A stretch of DNA of 64,000 nucleotides from Candidatus Iainarchaeum sp. (GTDB lineage Archaea; Iainarchaeota; Iainarchaeia; Iainarchaeales; JAAZKV01). The notes under the pieces were generated by a model. That model was given only the letters and a program-made list of their open reading frames with translations. It ran no database searches and was not told the origin of the DNA. The DNA lies in contig JAQUZG010000003.1 in the NCBI GenBank assembly GCA_028691435.1, positions 1 to 64,000 on the forward strand, read 5' to 3'. The position numbers were made by a program, and so were the translations under genes. Shown one piece after another: positions 51,288 to 61,030 of this stretch. Position 1 is the stretch's first letter. Each line of letters begins with the position of its first letter.

Positions 51288-51629
51288 TTAGTTCTTTTTT
51301 AAGAAGAACATGTGTCCTGCCCCAGCAATTAATCCAACCATAGCTAATGAAACTAAAACTAAGATCGGCATTGATTTTGGGCCTAAACCAAATAATCCAA
51401 CAGAATTAACATTTTGATCTTCTTCAACAACTGTTGGTGCAATATATGAAATAGTATTGATTGTTATTGGTTGGTCTTTTTCTATTACTTTTCCAATTAC
51501 TTTACTTGACAAATTATTATCCTCAAAAGCCCATACTGGATTAGATAAAAAAATAATTGAAATTAATCCACTGATAATCATTACTGAAACAAGTAGGCTA
51601 TTTCTATTAAAATTATTTAATACATCCAT
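51288..51629 (-). CDS. Small exported membrane protein
   Basis: 113 residues from ATG 51629. A signal peptide (SVMIISGLISIIFLSNPVWA, cut likely after A-F-E or V-W-A) opens the mature part, a 40-residue polar segment (NNLSSKVIGKVIEKDQPITI, TISYIAPTVVEEDQNV) and a C-terminal membrane helix (MPILVLVSLAMVGLIAGAG) with basic end KKN. So a small surface protein anchored at its C-terminus. No family. Confidence 0.6.
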   Translation of the reverse strand: MDVLNNFNRNSLLVSVMIISGLISIIFLSNPVWAFEDNNLSSKVIGKVIEKDQPITINTISYIAPTVVEEDQNVNSVGLFGLGPKSMPILVLVSLAMVGLIAGAGHMFFLKKN

Positions 51630-51753
51630 AAAAATACATTCCAAATTTATATATTATGTTTAATAGTTTTTGTTTCATAATATTTAAAAAGATATTTAAG
51701 GAGATAAAATTAATTAAATTATAATTAAATTTTTAATTGATAAAAACTACACT

Positions 51754-52743
51754 TTATAACGAATTTTTAGCTTTAATTATTTCTTTTAATTCATTTACAT
51801 CTTTATTTGATTTTAATTTAAAAATTATTAAAATAACTAAAAGAATTAAAACTATCCCCCCAGCAATAAATAATAAATCATAGTTTGGTTTTTCAATAGT
51901 TGAAATGATTTCAAAATTTTCTATCTCTTTTGCACTTTCAATCAAATCAATTGTAACAAATTCTTGTGTGTTTCTATCAATTAATCCAATAGTAGATTTT
52001 TGTATTTCCCCTGGCATTTTAATTATTAAATTCATTTCAAAACCCATACTTTTCATCATTTCGGGTGAATTGTAATTTGTTGGTTCATCAAAGATTTGAT
52101 CATCATCAATTACAAAAGAATTATCTGATTGTAAAGTAGCATCAATTTCATCAACATTATTAACATCAGTTATATTTTCTTCAAATTTAGTATTATTAGT
52201 CAAATCCCCACTAATTGAATTAGAATTAAAGTTTGTTTGTAAATTTAAATCTTTTAAACTTGTTAAAGTGTATTTTATTTGACTAGAAGATTCAGTTATT
52301 TCAAGACCTTTTCCAATTAAATTAATTTTATTTTTTAGTTTAATTTCTAAAATATAATCATCAATTGGTATACATACAATAGCATTTTCATCAAATGTAT
52401 TTGATGGATTTTTTAAAAAAGTTTGGCAAATATTTTCTTTTAAATAATCAGTTTCATTAAATGAATTATCTGTTGAAACACTAGAATCAGTTGTATTAGA
52501 ATCATTTTGATCAAATGCTGAAACATTAGTTAAGTCTAAATTTGAATCAGTATTTACACCCATAATATCCAAAGTATTCATTTTTTCATTCATTTCTTTT
52601 AATTTTGTTAAATTGATAATATATGAAATATTCGCATCTCCTGATTCATCAATAGCCACAGTTGTATCCATCTTAATACAACCAAAAAGTGAAAAAGTAA
52701 TTAAACAAATAATTATAATTAGTAAGATATTTTTTAATTTCAT
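51754..52743 (-). CDS. Lipoprotein-like surface protein (LppM-like) with C-terminal anchor
   Basis: 329 residues from ATG 52743. Signal ILLIIIICLITFSLFGC puts the lipid-attached Cys at about residue 22; then KMDTTVAIDESGDANISYIINL, the beta-rich start common to LppM/DUF3153-like domains, in which a C-x-D-x-x-V-x-x-x-x-x-G pattern is followed by alternating strands. A Thr/Ser/Asn/Asp-rich middle (residues 60-220) is likely glycosylated or unstructured. A C-terminal helix LLFIAGGIVLILLVILIIFK with a cytosolic Lys-rich tail gives a second anchor. Confidence 0.68.
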   Translation of the reverse strand: MKLKNILLIIIICLITFSLFGCIKMDTTVAIDESGDANISYIINLTKLKEMNEKMNTLDIMGVNTDSNLDLTNVSAFDQNDSNTTDSSVSTDNSFNETDYLKENICQTFLKNPSNTFDENAIVCIPIDDYILEIKLKNKINLIGKGLEITESSSQIKYTLTSLKDLNLQTNFNSNSISGDLTNNTKFEENITDVNNVDEIDATLQSDNSFVIDDDQIFDEPTNYNSPEMMKSMGFEMNLIIKMPGEIQKSTIGLIDRNTQEFVTIDLIESAKEIENFEIISTIEKPNYDLLFIAGGIVLILLVILIIFKLKSNKDVNELKEIIKAKNSL

Positions 52744-52825
52744 AACTAACAATAAATAAATTTGAAGAATATAAACCCTCCCATTTAAAATTTTGAAAAA
52801 AGTTTAATCAAAACTAGTTACCTGT

Positions 52826-53035
52826 AATCCAGTAGGATTGTATATTAATAGCTTTTGCCAAGCCCTAAAAAAATTAAAAATTTTTTGGGTTTAAAAAAAT
52901 CAAAGATTTTTAAAAACTTCATTAAAAAATCAAAGATTTTTTGATGCTATGAAAAACCAATTGGTTTTTTTAGGTTTTTTAAAATTTTCAGAGCCATTCA
53001 TGGCTCGTTTTTACTCGATTTTTTTTAAAAAATCG
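52826..53035. repeat. Array of about seven hairpins 3' of RNase P RNA
   Basis: Consecutive stem-loops: AATCC-AGTA-GGATT (52826-52839); CCCTAAAAAAATT/AATTTTTTGGG (52863-52889); TTAAAAATC-like with loop AAA (52891-52913); CATTAAAAAATC-AAA-GATTTTTTGATG (52920-52946, 12 bp); AAAAACC-AATT-GGTTTTT (52952-52969); GAGCCA-TTCA-TGGCTC (52991-53006); CGATTTTTT-TT-AAAAAATCG (53016-53035). They abut the 3' end of the minus-strand RNase P RNA. Stems differ in sequence, loops are 2-4 bases. No gene lies here. Confidence 0.7.
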
Positions 53036-53258
53036 GCAGTGAGGAGTAAGCAGCCTTCTGTTTCCCACGTTGCGACGCAAAAGCGCGTCAGTGGATTAGC
53101 ATTAGCCTAAGCCTCCAAAGGAGTTGCACCAATCTAGCCGTTTCATCCTCTTGCGAGGTATCGTTTCTGTTCCAGACCCCAACCTCTCGGTTTTAATGGG
53201 AATGTGGTGGGCTGACTTTCCTCAGTTCATAAGAACCGTTAGCTAATCACTCACTACT
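53035..53258 (-). ncRNA. rnpB: RNase P RNA, compact archaeal form
   Basis: Minus strand. P1 is AGTGAG (53255-53250) with CTCACT (53043-53038). The universally conserved blocks are present: CRI GAGGAAAGTC (53223-53214); GGAACAGAAACGATACC (53173-53157), and the CRIV-V block GGGAAACAGAAGGCTGCTTAC (53066-53046), which pairs with CRI to form P4. Hairpin GGTTC-TTAT-GAAC lies between P1 and CRI. At about 224 bases it is shorter than usual archaeal RNase P RNAs (about 300). The ribozyme cuts the 5' leader from pre-tRNAs with its Rpp proteins. A hairpin array follows its 3' end. Confidence 0.93.
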
Positions 53259-53309
53259 ATAATAATTGTGTAAAGAAAGTATTATAAAATTTGATTACTT
53301 AATTTATTT

Positions 53310-53891
53310 ATGACTCCATCAAGACAACAAGCAAGTCGAATAAATTCATTAAGACAACAAGCAAGTCGAAATGCAAGACTAAAACAAAGTTCATTTAATA
53401 CACAACAACATATTTTACCTAATTCACCATATAGAAAAACTCTTGCTTTAAAATATGAATCTTTAAAAAAGGAAAGAATGATTGCTGAGTCTACAAATAT
53501 TGAAAAAAGAATTGATGACGAATTAATGAATGCAAACAGAATGTTTTTTGATGTTGGAAAAGTTTACAATTATAAGACAATGAAATTAATTGCTCCTGAA
53601 CTTATTTTAGAACAGCTAATTTTAAGAAATAAATTTATTAATCCAATTTATAAAAATGCAATATTTAAAGAATTAGTTGGAATTGTAAGACAATCTTCTA
53701 AATTTCGAAAACAAATAATTAGTTTAGCAAAACAACAAAAGAAATTGCCAAATGATTTGTTAAATCAAATTGCTCAAGATATTAGTATGAAAATTGATCA
53801 AACAATTTATGCTGAATTAAAAATCGATGTTCCAATGTTTAAAAGTGTTGTGACTGAAACTATTCAAGAACATACTGGTCAAGAAGTTTAA
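53310..53891 (+). CDS. Helical hypothetical protein
   Basis: 193 residues, Gln/Arg/Lys-rich. The N-terminus repeats RQQASR twice (RQQASRINSL, RQQASRNARL) and is probably disordered. Residues 45-190 are predicted helical with KTLALKYESLKKERMIAEST, ELMNANRMFFDVGKVYN, LAPEL-like LIAPELILEQLILRNKF, and a final DVPMFKSVVTETIQEHTG. No membrane segment. Convergent with the giant surface protein gene, whose stop is 2 bases away. Not recognised. Confidence 0.6.
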   Translation: MTPSRQQASRINSLRQQASRNARLKQSSFNTQQHILPNSPYRKTLALKYESLKKERMIAESTNIEKRIDDELMNANRMFFDVGKVYNYKTMKLIAPELILEQLILRNKFINPIYKNAIFKELVGIVRQSSKFRKQIISLAKQQKKLPNDLLNQIAQDISMKIDQTIYAELKIDVPMFKSVVTETIQEHTGQEV

Positions 53892-53892
53892 A

Positions 53893-56800
53893 TTAACTAC
53901 ATTTTCTAGTTGAATTAGTGTTTGCAGTTGTGATTAATTTATTAGTATAGTCTTTATTCCACCATATTTTTTGGTCATCTGAAGAAGTTTGACTTATACA
54001 CATTTCATTTTCTTTTATTGAATTAAAAATTCCTTCAAGTGTGTAATATGAAGTGATATTTTTTGCGTCATAATAATTTAGTAAAATTGAAGCATTATTT
54101 TGAACTTCACTAAAACTTGTTAATACTGAATTAATTGGTGAAATTTTTAGTATATTTGATGATTGTAAAGGAGTAAAGAATACTTTTGATAAACTTATTT
54201 GTCCAAGACTTGCATTTGACCAATTAAAATAAAATCCATTTCCATCAGAAACAGTGTTGAATTTTAATTCATCATTTCCTTTGAAATCTTTACATTCAGT
54301 AGAAGTTCCAAGATTTGAATTTGTTAATTTCCAGTTTGTTCTACCAATCGTATCTTTATTTTCACCAGTTATACTAAATCCAGCATGTATATTTGTATTA
54401 GCTGTTTCATTTTTTATAGTTAATATTGCTGGAGTTGGTTGAGAAAATGAAAGAATTAATGTAGCTAAATCATCAGTTAATTGATATGATAAAACTGTGC
54501 CAGAATTTAAATAATCTAAATTATTATTCTCAACAATATTTAATTTAATTAATGCATCTGATGAAGAAGATGTTATTGTACCGGTTGCATTCAGTTTAAA
54601 TTCACCATTCATTACCCCAACACCATAACCATTTCTTGTTGTTTTTCCTACTTCTCCATCAAATGGTAAATTATAAAATGGATTATTGTTTGAAGAATCC
54701 AAAATTGGAGTAAGAATAATTCTTATTGTATTATCTGGAATGTTATTAGTAAACATAGAATTTTTGTTTCCAATTTCTCCCAAATCTATTTCAACTCTAT
54801 ATATTCCACTATATGGCAGATTAGTTAATGTAGTTAAATCAAGTGTTGTTGGATTTCTTAATATGTATGAAATCTTATTTTCAGTTATATAATTTGAAAA
54901 TTTGTCTTTAAATTCAGTTGATCCATCAAATAATTTATTCGCATAATAATTTTTAAAATCATTTAGCAGATTCAAATTATAATTATCTTTAATTAAATAA
55001 GAATAAAATGCTGTTTTATCTGCAACTCTTCCAAGTGAACCTGTTGAATTAACTAAATCTTCAATTGTACTTAATTTTTTAAATAATGAAATGTTAAACT
55101 GAACACCATCACAATAAGTGTATGATGAATTTGTTGAATCACATTGATCATCATCAATTTCATCATAATTCCAATTAAATATTACTCTTGGAACATTTGA
55201 TGCACCCGTATTCCCAAGCACTCCATCATTAGAGACACAAGATGAAGGATCCCCTTTAACTTTAATTCTATACTTTATAGTTGATTTAGCAGTTGAACTA
55301 GTCCAGTCACTTATTGTTAAATTTACATATTCATCTCCAATTAATCCATTGTTAATTACATTAAAGTCAATAACATTGCTACTTACTTCAGGAATTCCAA
55401 CATATTCTGCAAATACTTGTCCACCTTTTAAAAACATTCTTACAGACGGATTTCCGTTAGTCCATCCAGGTATTGTATTATGGTCAATATAGTACATGAT
55501 TAATCCATTACTACTGTATTCTACAAGCGGATCTGATGCTGGTCTATAAACATAAAATGGATCAACTGCTCCTTCTGCAGCCCCTTGTAACGCCCAATTT
55601 ATTCCCCAAGTGGATTCTGCAAGATTTAGTTCACATTCACTATCTCTATTTGGTGTAATTACACAACCTTCTTTTCCATAAACAATTGCAGGGTCAATAA
55701 AACCAGTTGGCAATATTGCAGCAGGAGTAAATGTAATATTTTCTCCAACAGCTGTTGTTTCTCCAATTGCTTGCCCATTCCAACTATCTACTCCGACTAA
55801 TTGTGGTGATGGTGTTGCATTTGAAACACTCCCTAATTGATAAACTTTATTTTCAGTTGTTTTTAAATGAACTGGAATTACTTGAACTTTTCTTATTTCA
55901 TACATTCCAGCAGTTCTTCTTACATATTCTTTCTGAAAATCAAAAAATGTTGTTTCTTCAATTGGATATAGCCATCCATCAGTATACCCTTTGACTTTAT
56001 AAATTTGATATCCAAATCCTTCCCCAAAATATTGTGAAGATGTTAATTCACATTCCCCTTCACCACATCCACTACAACTTGGTATTGCCCACCATGTTTT
56101 TCCACCATCACTTCCAACATATAATAATTGATTTCCAGCATACCATCGTGAATCATTATTCCAAATTTTTGAAATATGATCTAGTGATAAATCGGATGAA
56201 TTTACATTTCCTCCACAATCATTATCTGTGCATTGTCCAAGTGGATTAAAATGCCCTGTAACGTTAGCAGACTCAGGAACAAAATCAGCATTTGAAGTAC
56301 CAGTTTTATTACATCCAAATTGACTTATGTAAAAATCATCAGGATTATCAACAAAAAATCCATCTCCTCCAGTTTCTCCACACATTGCATCAGATGACTC
56401 TGGACCACTTAACGTTCCAGCACCCCCCATAGGAAATTCTCCATACATTCCATCAACAATATCTGATATTGGCCATTCAGTTCCAGCGTCTGATGAAAGT
56501 GTATTATTAGCCCCAGCTTCTTGTCCAGTCATTGGATCTGAACTAATTGTATCCCCCAGTTCAAAAAGTGAATTTAATGAATTTAATTCTTCAGTTGTTG
56601 GCATTCGTCCAAGTGGTTTAGAAGGACTAGTAAAATTTGTATCTGGTTTTGATTTTACTATTGAAGAACCGGGTTGATAAGAATTATACAAATCAACCGC
56701 AAAATTATAAGCATCTGTTAAGAAATATGGTTCGTCAGGGTATAATTGAGTAACTTCTGGAGATGATCCACCAACATTATACACCTCATGTGCTACTGCA

Positions 56801-59800
56801 TCCCCAACAACTACTGCAACAGGTGCTACTCCAAACCCTACTGCTGAAACTACTGTTACCACCGTACTTACAATCCCTGTATTGGATGATGTTCCAATTG
56901 AACTAATAAATGACGATTCTTCCCCCCCAGTTTGTGAAAATTCATATTTAGATGCAGTGTGTCCACCTTGAACAATTCCTTCAAGAGCAGAACCAACAAT
57001 ATTTATATTAAAATCAATATATTCAGGATTTCCAGGTTTATGATATTGAATAGAAATTGAATTAGATGCATTATCAAGTTTTGGATAAAAATTATCTTTT
57101 CTTCCAGTGAAACATGTATTTTCAACTTGTGAAGAAACTTTATCTTTGTTTGTTAAATCAAAAATTGATTCATTAAAATCAAAACAAGATGAAGCTGGAT
57201 TTATTATAACATCAATTAATGCAAGTTGATTTGATGATGATCCAGACTTTTGAAAAATTTTTATTGGATAAACTCCATAGATATTATTTAATGTTTTTGC
57301 TGTAACAGTAATTGTTTCTGACCCAGTTTTTTTAGTAATTGATTTTGATGAAAGTTCAAGTTCAGTATCAATTTGAACAAGTGTATCTGATGTACAATTA
57401 AAATCAATTACAAATGTAAATGTATTATTTTCAAGAAGTTTTTTATTTTTTTCAAGTCCATTAATTTCAATATTATCTAATTTAACTTTTACACAACTAG
57501 TAATTATTTCTTCATTTAAAATAAAAGAATTTTCAACAAAAGTTAATTCTTTTACGGATGTAGAATACATTTGATTAATATCAGTGGCAACAACTCTGAT
57601 CACATCATCTTTTGAATAATTTAATGCATTAAATTGTATTAAAGAATATCCATTAGTATCCGTTGTCCCAGTTAGTCCAGTTTCTTGCCAATCCCCATTT
57701 ACTTTTTTTTGGATAGCATAGTTTACACTAATTGGTCTTGATGAAACTTTTGTTTGAATAACAACTAATGGATTATTTACTTTTGCAGTTAAAGTTACTG
57801 GTGAAACAGAAAGTGTAATTTGTGATTTTTCTTGTAATTTTAGTTTAAGATCATTTGTTGATCCATCAATTCCATTTAAAGAATTTAATCCATTTTCTAT
57901 CTTTGTTAATTTTTGTGAAAGAGTAAATTGACCAGTTTTTTTGTTAAGCACATCTAAACTTACAGTTTGAATAGATGAAGAAGAAAACGGAGGTAAATTA
58001 ATTGTTTTTTCAATCGTATTTAAATCCCCAGAAAATCTTATCCCATTAGTTACTGATGGTATAGAATAAGTTAAATTAACATTCCCATAATCTTTGTCAC
58101 TATTATTATAAACAACAGTTTCAATTGAATAAACATTATCTAAATAAATATTTTCAAGACTTGATGAAATTAATTTTCTAGTAGTCCCACTAACTAAATA
58201 ATTTTCAATAAAAAATGGAGGTTGATTTCCAATATTGTGATTTTTTCCAATATTAAAATCAAAATTATAATCAAAACTTGTAACATTAATTGCTCTTGAG
58301 TTATAAGATAATCTTAATTTTCCAGTTGCATTTTCATCAACACCAATGTGAATAATTATTGGTAAACTTTTAGGTGCATTTTGATTATAAAATAAAACAT
58401 TTGCTTGTTTTGATTTTTCTAAATCAAGTGATTCAGAAATTAATTGAGTAGTAAAATTATCTGTGAATTTAATTAATGCATTTTCAATAGAAAAAACATT
58501 TTTAATCCAAAAACTATTTATGTCACTAACTACAAAATTTGATAAAACATTTAAATCTAAATTTGTTGAATTTAATACTGTGTCAAATAATAAATAATAT
58601 TCTTTATTTGCATCAATTTTTTGAGATGAAATTAATCTTCCAGATTCAATTGGATTTGTAGAATATACTCCTCGCAAAAACATTTGAATTTCATTATTAT
58701 TTGGTATTGATGATTTATTTCTTACAAAAATTGTGTATGTTTGAGTAGTTCGATTAACTATATATTCATTTGACTGCATTGGAAAAATTAAATCACTATT
58801 TAAATCTAATTTTACTTTTGTTCCAACTTTCAAATAGTTTGTAGTGTATGAGGAATTAGTAGTATTATAAATTAAATTATTGTCTGCATAAACATTAAAA
58901 TTTAGTGAAACTGATTTATTTGATTCATCAATAAAATTAAAAGTTATTTTTCCTGTGCCTGTAACAAGTGTAATTTCTAATTCTTTTGCTTCATTATTTG
59001 TTAAAGTAATAAATCCTTCATATGTATCTTTTCTAGCTGAATCAATCACTTGAATAAATAAATTTTTATCATTAATTAAATTTTTTATTAATGATACTCC
59101 ATTTGAATCAGTATTAATTAATGCCCCATTTGCAATTGATTTATAATTTAAATCAACCAATTTAATTGAAACTGATGCATTTTTTAATAAATTATTTATA
59201 TCATCTTTAACAGTTAATTTAAGTGATGGGCCAGGGCTTGACAAAATTACTTTTTGATAATTATTTACTGTTTGTAATTCAACAGTAACAATTTTTGTCT
59301 CATAATTTGTTGCTTTTACTAAAGCAAGATAATTAGATGAATAATAATTTTGATCAATTATCATTGAAATTGTTTGACCTTTTGAATTTGACGCAAAATT
59401 ATCAGGTAATAAAATTCCATCTTGATAAATTTCAATATTTGCTCCAGATATAAGATTACTTGAATTATCCAATATCTCAAATGCAATATATTTTGATGAG
59501 CTAGTTGCAACAATTTCACTCACATCACCAATAAAATCAATTGTAACAGTTTTTGCTTCATTAGTTTTTAAACTAAATTCACCATTCATAATTTTTCCAT
59601 TTTTCTTTGCAGTATAAGTATAATCCCCATTTTCAAGTTCAACAATTAAGTTCCCATAACTTCCAGTTAATTGATTATTAACAACTTTAACACCTAAAGA
59701 ATTTGTAACAACTAAAGAAACATTTGATAAAGCAACCCCATCATTTTTTGTAACAAATGTAACTGATCCATTTCGTGAAACAGCATCTAAAACAATTGAA

Positions 59801-60498
59801 TCTCTTTCAATATAAGATTTAATTACTTTACTTTTTGTAGTGAAACCAACTGCACTTGCAGTAAGTGACAAATTAACACACCCTTGTTCAAGTGTAAATT
59901 CAAATCCATTTTTTGTTTGCGAATTCAATTCATTAATTTTACCATCACAATTAATTTTTAATGAAGCTCCCGGAATATAATCAAAAGCAGAATCATAAAT
60001 TGTAAAATAAAATTTTTTATTAACAAAATTTAAATTTGGGGAGTTTTCATCAACAGCTAAACTATCATTAGACATAGGAGATAAAATAAGTGTAACAACG
60101 CCAGTACTTGCATCAATAGTTTTTGAAATAGAATTAAAGTTTGATTTAGACACTGTAATTTGTAATAAAGATTCATTTGAAGCAAACATTGCTTTTCCAC
60201 TAGCATCAGTAACTAATTCATCTTCACCGATAGCCAAAGGTAATTTAATTTTTGCCCCTTCAATAGGAAAACCATCTTTTCCAAGAACAACAACTTCAAA
60301 TAAATAATTGTTATTCAAATTAGATTGAGTTAAAACAAAAATTATACCAATAAAAATAAACAAAAAAATCAGACTAAATAATATAAAAGATGGAACAATA
60401 TTATCAATCGGATCAATTAACTTATAAATTGGAAGAACATTATCAATCTTATCAAGCAAATCATACCATTTGTCTTCTAAAGAAGAATAAATACCCAT
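53893..60498 (-). CDS. Giant membrane-anchored surface protein with CarboxypepD-reg/Ig-like repeats
   Basis: 2201 residues from ATG 60498 (GGTGG before it). Residues 1-32 are cytosolic, one membrane helix follows (PSFILFSLIFLFIFIGIIFV), so the body is outside. Residues 60-520 are about five or six beta modules of the carboxypeptidase-regulatory type, e.g. FEVVVLGKDGFPIEGAKIKL, then VTDASGKAMF, and later ISGANIEIYQDG. Residues 550-1150 are further beta-sandwich modules with Asn/Ser/Thr-rich strands. A second hydrophobic region (GIVSTVVTVVSAVGFGVAPV, near 1210) is followed by a Cys-rich section (1330-1480, CSGCGEGECELTSSQYF). No C-terminal anchor; ends NTNSTRKCS. Likely adhesin or cell-contact protein. 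Confidence 0.88.
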   Translation of the reverse strand: MGIYSSLEDKWYDLLDKIDNVLPIYKLIDPIDNIVPSFILFSLIFLFIFIGIIFVLTQSNLNNNYLFEVVVLGKDGFPIEGAKIKLPLAIGEDELVTDASGKAMFASNESLLQITVSKSNFNSISKTIDASTGVVTLILSPMSNDSLAVDENSPNLNFVNKKFYFTIYDSAFDYIPGASLKINCDGKINELNSQTKNGFEFTLEQGCVNLSLTASAVGFTTKSKVIKSYIERDSIVLDAVSRNGSVTFVTKNDGVALSNVSLVVTNSLGVKVVNNQLTGSYGNLIVELENGDYTYTAKKNGKIMNGEFSLKTNEAKTVTIDFIGDVSEIVATSSSKYIAFEILDNSSNLISGANIEIYQDGILLPDNFASNSKGQTISMIIDQNYYSSNYLALVKATNYETKIVTVELQTVNNYQKVILSSPGPSLKLTVKDDINNLLKNASVSIKLVDLNYKSIANGALINTDSNGVSLIKNLINDKNLFIQVIDSARKDTYEGFITLTNNEAKELEITLVTGTGKITFNFIDESNKSVSLNFNVYADNNLIYNTTNSSYTTNYLKVGTKVKLDLNSDLIFPMQSNEYIVNRTTQTYTIFVRNKSSIPNNNEIQMFLRGVYSTNPIESGRLISSQKIDANKEYYLLFDTVLNSTNLDLNVLSNFVVSDINSFWIKNVFSIENALIKFTDNFTTQLISESLDLEKSKQANVLFYNQNAPKSLPIIIHIGVDENATGKLRLSYNSRAINVTSFDYNFDFNIGKNHNIGNQPPFFIENYLVSGTTRKLISSSLENIYLDNVYSIETVVYNNSDKDYGNVNLTYSIPSVTNGIRFSGDLNTIEKTINLPPFSSSSIQTVSLDVLNKKTGQFTLSQKLTKIENGLNSLNGIDGSTNDLKLKLQEKSQITLSVSPVTLTAKVNNPLVVIQTKVSSRPISVNYAIQKKVNGDWQETGLTGTTDTNGYSLIQFNALNYSKDDVIRVVATDINQMYSTSVKELTFVENSFILNEEIITSCVKVKLDNIEINGLEKNKKLLENNTFTFVIDFNCTSDTLVQIDTELELSSKSITKKTGSETITVTAKTLNNIYGVYPIKIFQKSGSSSNQLALIDVIINPASSCFDFNESIFDLTNKDKVSSQVENTCFTGRKDNFYPKLDNASNSISIQYHKPGNPEYIDFNINIVGSALEGIVQGGHTASKYEFSQTGGEESSFISSIGTSSNTGIVSTVVTVVSAVGFGVAPVAVVVGDAVAHEVYNVGGSSPEVTQLYPDEPYFLTDAYNFAVDLYNSYQPGSSIVKSKPDTNFTSPSKPLGRMPTTEELNSLNSLFELGDTISSDPMTGQEAGANNTLSSDAGTEWPISDIVDGMYGEFPMGGAGTLSGPESSDAMCGETGGDGFFVDNPDDFYISQFGCNKTGTSNADFVPESANVTGHFNPLGQCTDNDCGGNVNSSDLSLDHISKIWNNDSRWYAGNQLLYVGSDGGKTWWAIPSCSGCGEGECELTSSQYFGEGFGYQIYKVKGYTDGWLYPIEETTFFDFQKEYVRRTAGMYEIRKVQVIPVHLKTTENKVYQLGSVSNATPSPQLVGVDSWNGQAIGETTAVGENITFTPAAILPTGFIDPAIVYGKEGCVITPNRDSECELNLAESTWGINWALQGAAEGAVDPFYVYRPASDPLVEYSSNGLIMYYIDHNTIPGWTNGNPSVRMFLKGGQVFAEYVGIPEVSSNVIDFNVINNGLIGDEYVNLTISDWTSSTAKSTIKYRIKVKGDPSSCVSNDGVLGNTGASNVPRVIFNWNYDEIDDDQCDSTNSSYTYCDGVQFNISLFKKLSTIEDLVNSTGSLGRVADKTAFYSYLIKDNYNLNLLNDFKNYYANKLFDGSTEFKDKFSNYITENKISYILRNPTTLDLTTLTNLPYSGIYRVEIDLGEIGNKNSMFTNNIPDNTIRIILTPILDSSNNNPFYNLPFDGEVGKTTRNGYGVGVMNGEFKLNATGTITSSSSDALIKLNIVENNNLDYLNSGTVLSYQLTDDLATLILSFSQPTPAILTIKNETANTNIHAGFSITGENKDTIGRTNWKLTNSNLGTSTECKDFKGNDELKFNTVSDGNGFYFNWSNASLGQISLSKVFFTPLQSSNILKISPINSVLTSFSEVQNNASILLNYYDAKNITSYYTLEGIFNSIKENEMCISQTSSDDQKIWWNKDYTNKLITTANTNSTRKCS

Positions 60499-60507
60499 AT
60501 CCACCAC

Positions 60508-60754
60508 TAATTAACACAATTAAATATTATTTAACTTTTAATAAAGATAAGTTATAAAGCTTTTTAAACATAGTGTAAAAAATAATTGCTCCATAAATAA
60601 TACCACTCAATTATTTATTTACACTAATAAAAATAAAACATTTAATAAAATATTTGAATAAGCATTTAAAAAAAAAAAAAAAAAAAATAAATTAAAAAAA
60701 GTTATTTGTATTAAATTAACTGCTTATTTTAAAGCAGTTAATTCAATTTATGAT
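60508..60754. other. AT-rich spacer with A20 tract
   Basis: Between the DUF4389-like gene and the giant gene. Apart from the promoter region of the giant gene (TTATAAAGCTTTTTAAAC around 60551-60568) the only feature is an uninterrupted run of 20 A at 60668-60687, followed by AATAAATTAAAAAAAG. No hairpin seen. Confidence 0.6.
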
Positions 60755-61030
60755 TTACAATTCTGGAATAATTGGTGGTCTTTCATCAGTTACGTAGAAC
60801 ATATAAGCCATTAATTTTGTTGCTTGAGCAATTACTTTTGCAGTAAATTCAGGAGCAATTCTTTTTGCTAAAATTAAGCAAGAGAAGAAATTAATTAATA
60901 TTACTATATAAGTAACTATTAAAAATAAATACAGCACAATTCCAACAATCATACCATAAATCATTCTTATAATTACCTCAAGTCGACTTACATCTTTTCC
61001 AGGTGTAATGTTTACATTTACATCAGCCAT
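60755..61030 (-). CDS. DUF4389-like small membrane protein
   Basis: 91 residues, GGAGGG ribosome site before ATG. Polar start (MADVNVNITPGKDVSRLEV), a long membrane helix (MIYGMIVGIVLYLFLIVTYI continuing into VILINFFSCLILAKR), then ATKLMAYMFYVTDERPPIIPEL. The closing Y-x-x-x-(L/V)-T-D-E-x-P-P is the hallmark of DUF4389 proteins. Function unknown; short for the family, one domain only. It may belong with the giant surface protein gene downstream on the same strand, 247 bases away. Confidence 0.7.
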   Translation of the reverse strand: MADVNVNITPGKDVSRLEVIIRMIYGMIVGIVLYLFLIVTYIVILINFFSCLILAKRIAPEFTAKVIAQATKLMAYMFYVTDERPPIIPEL

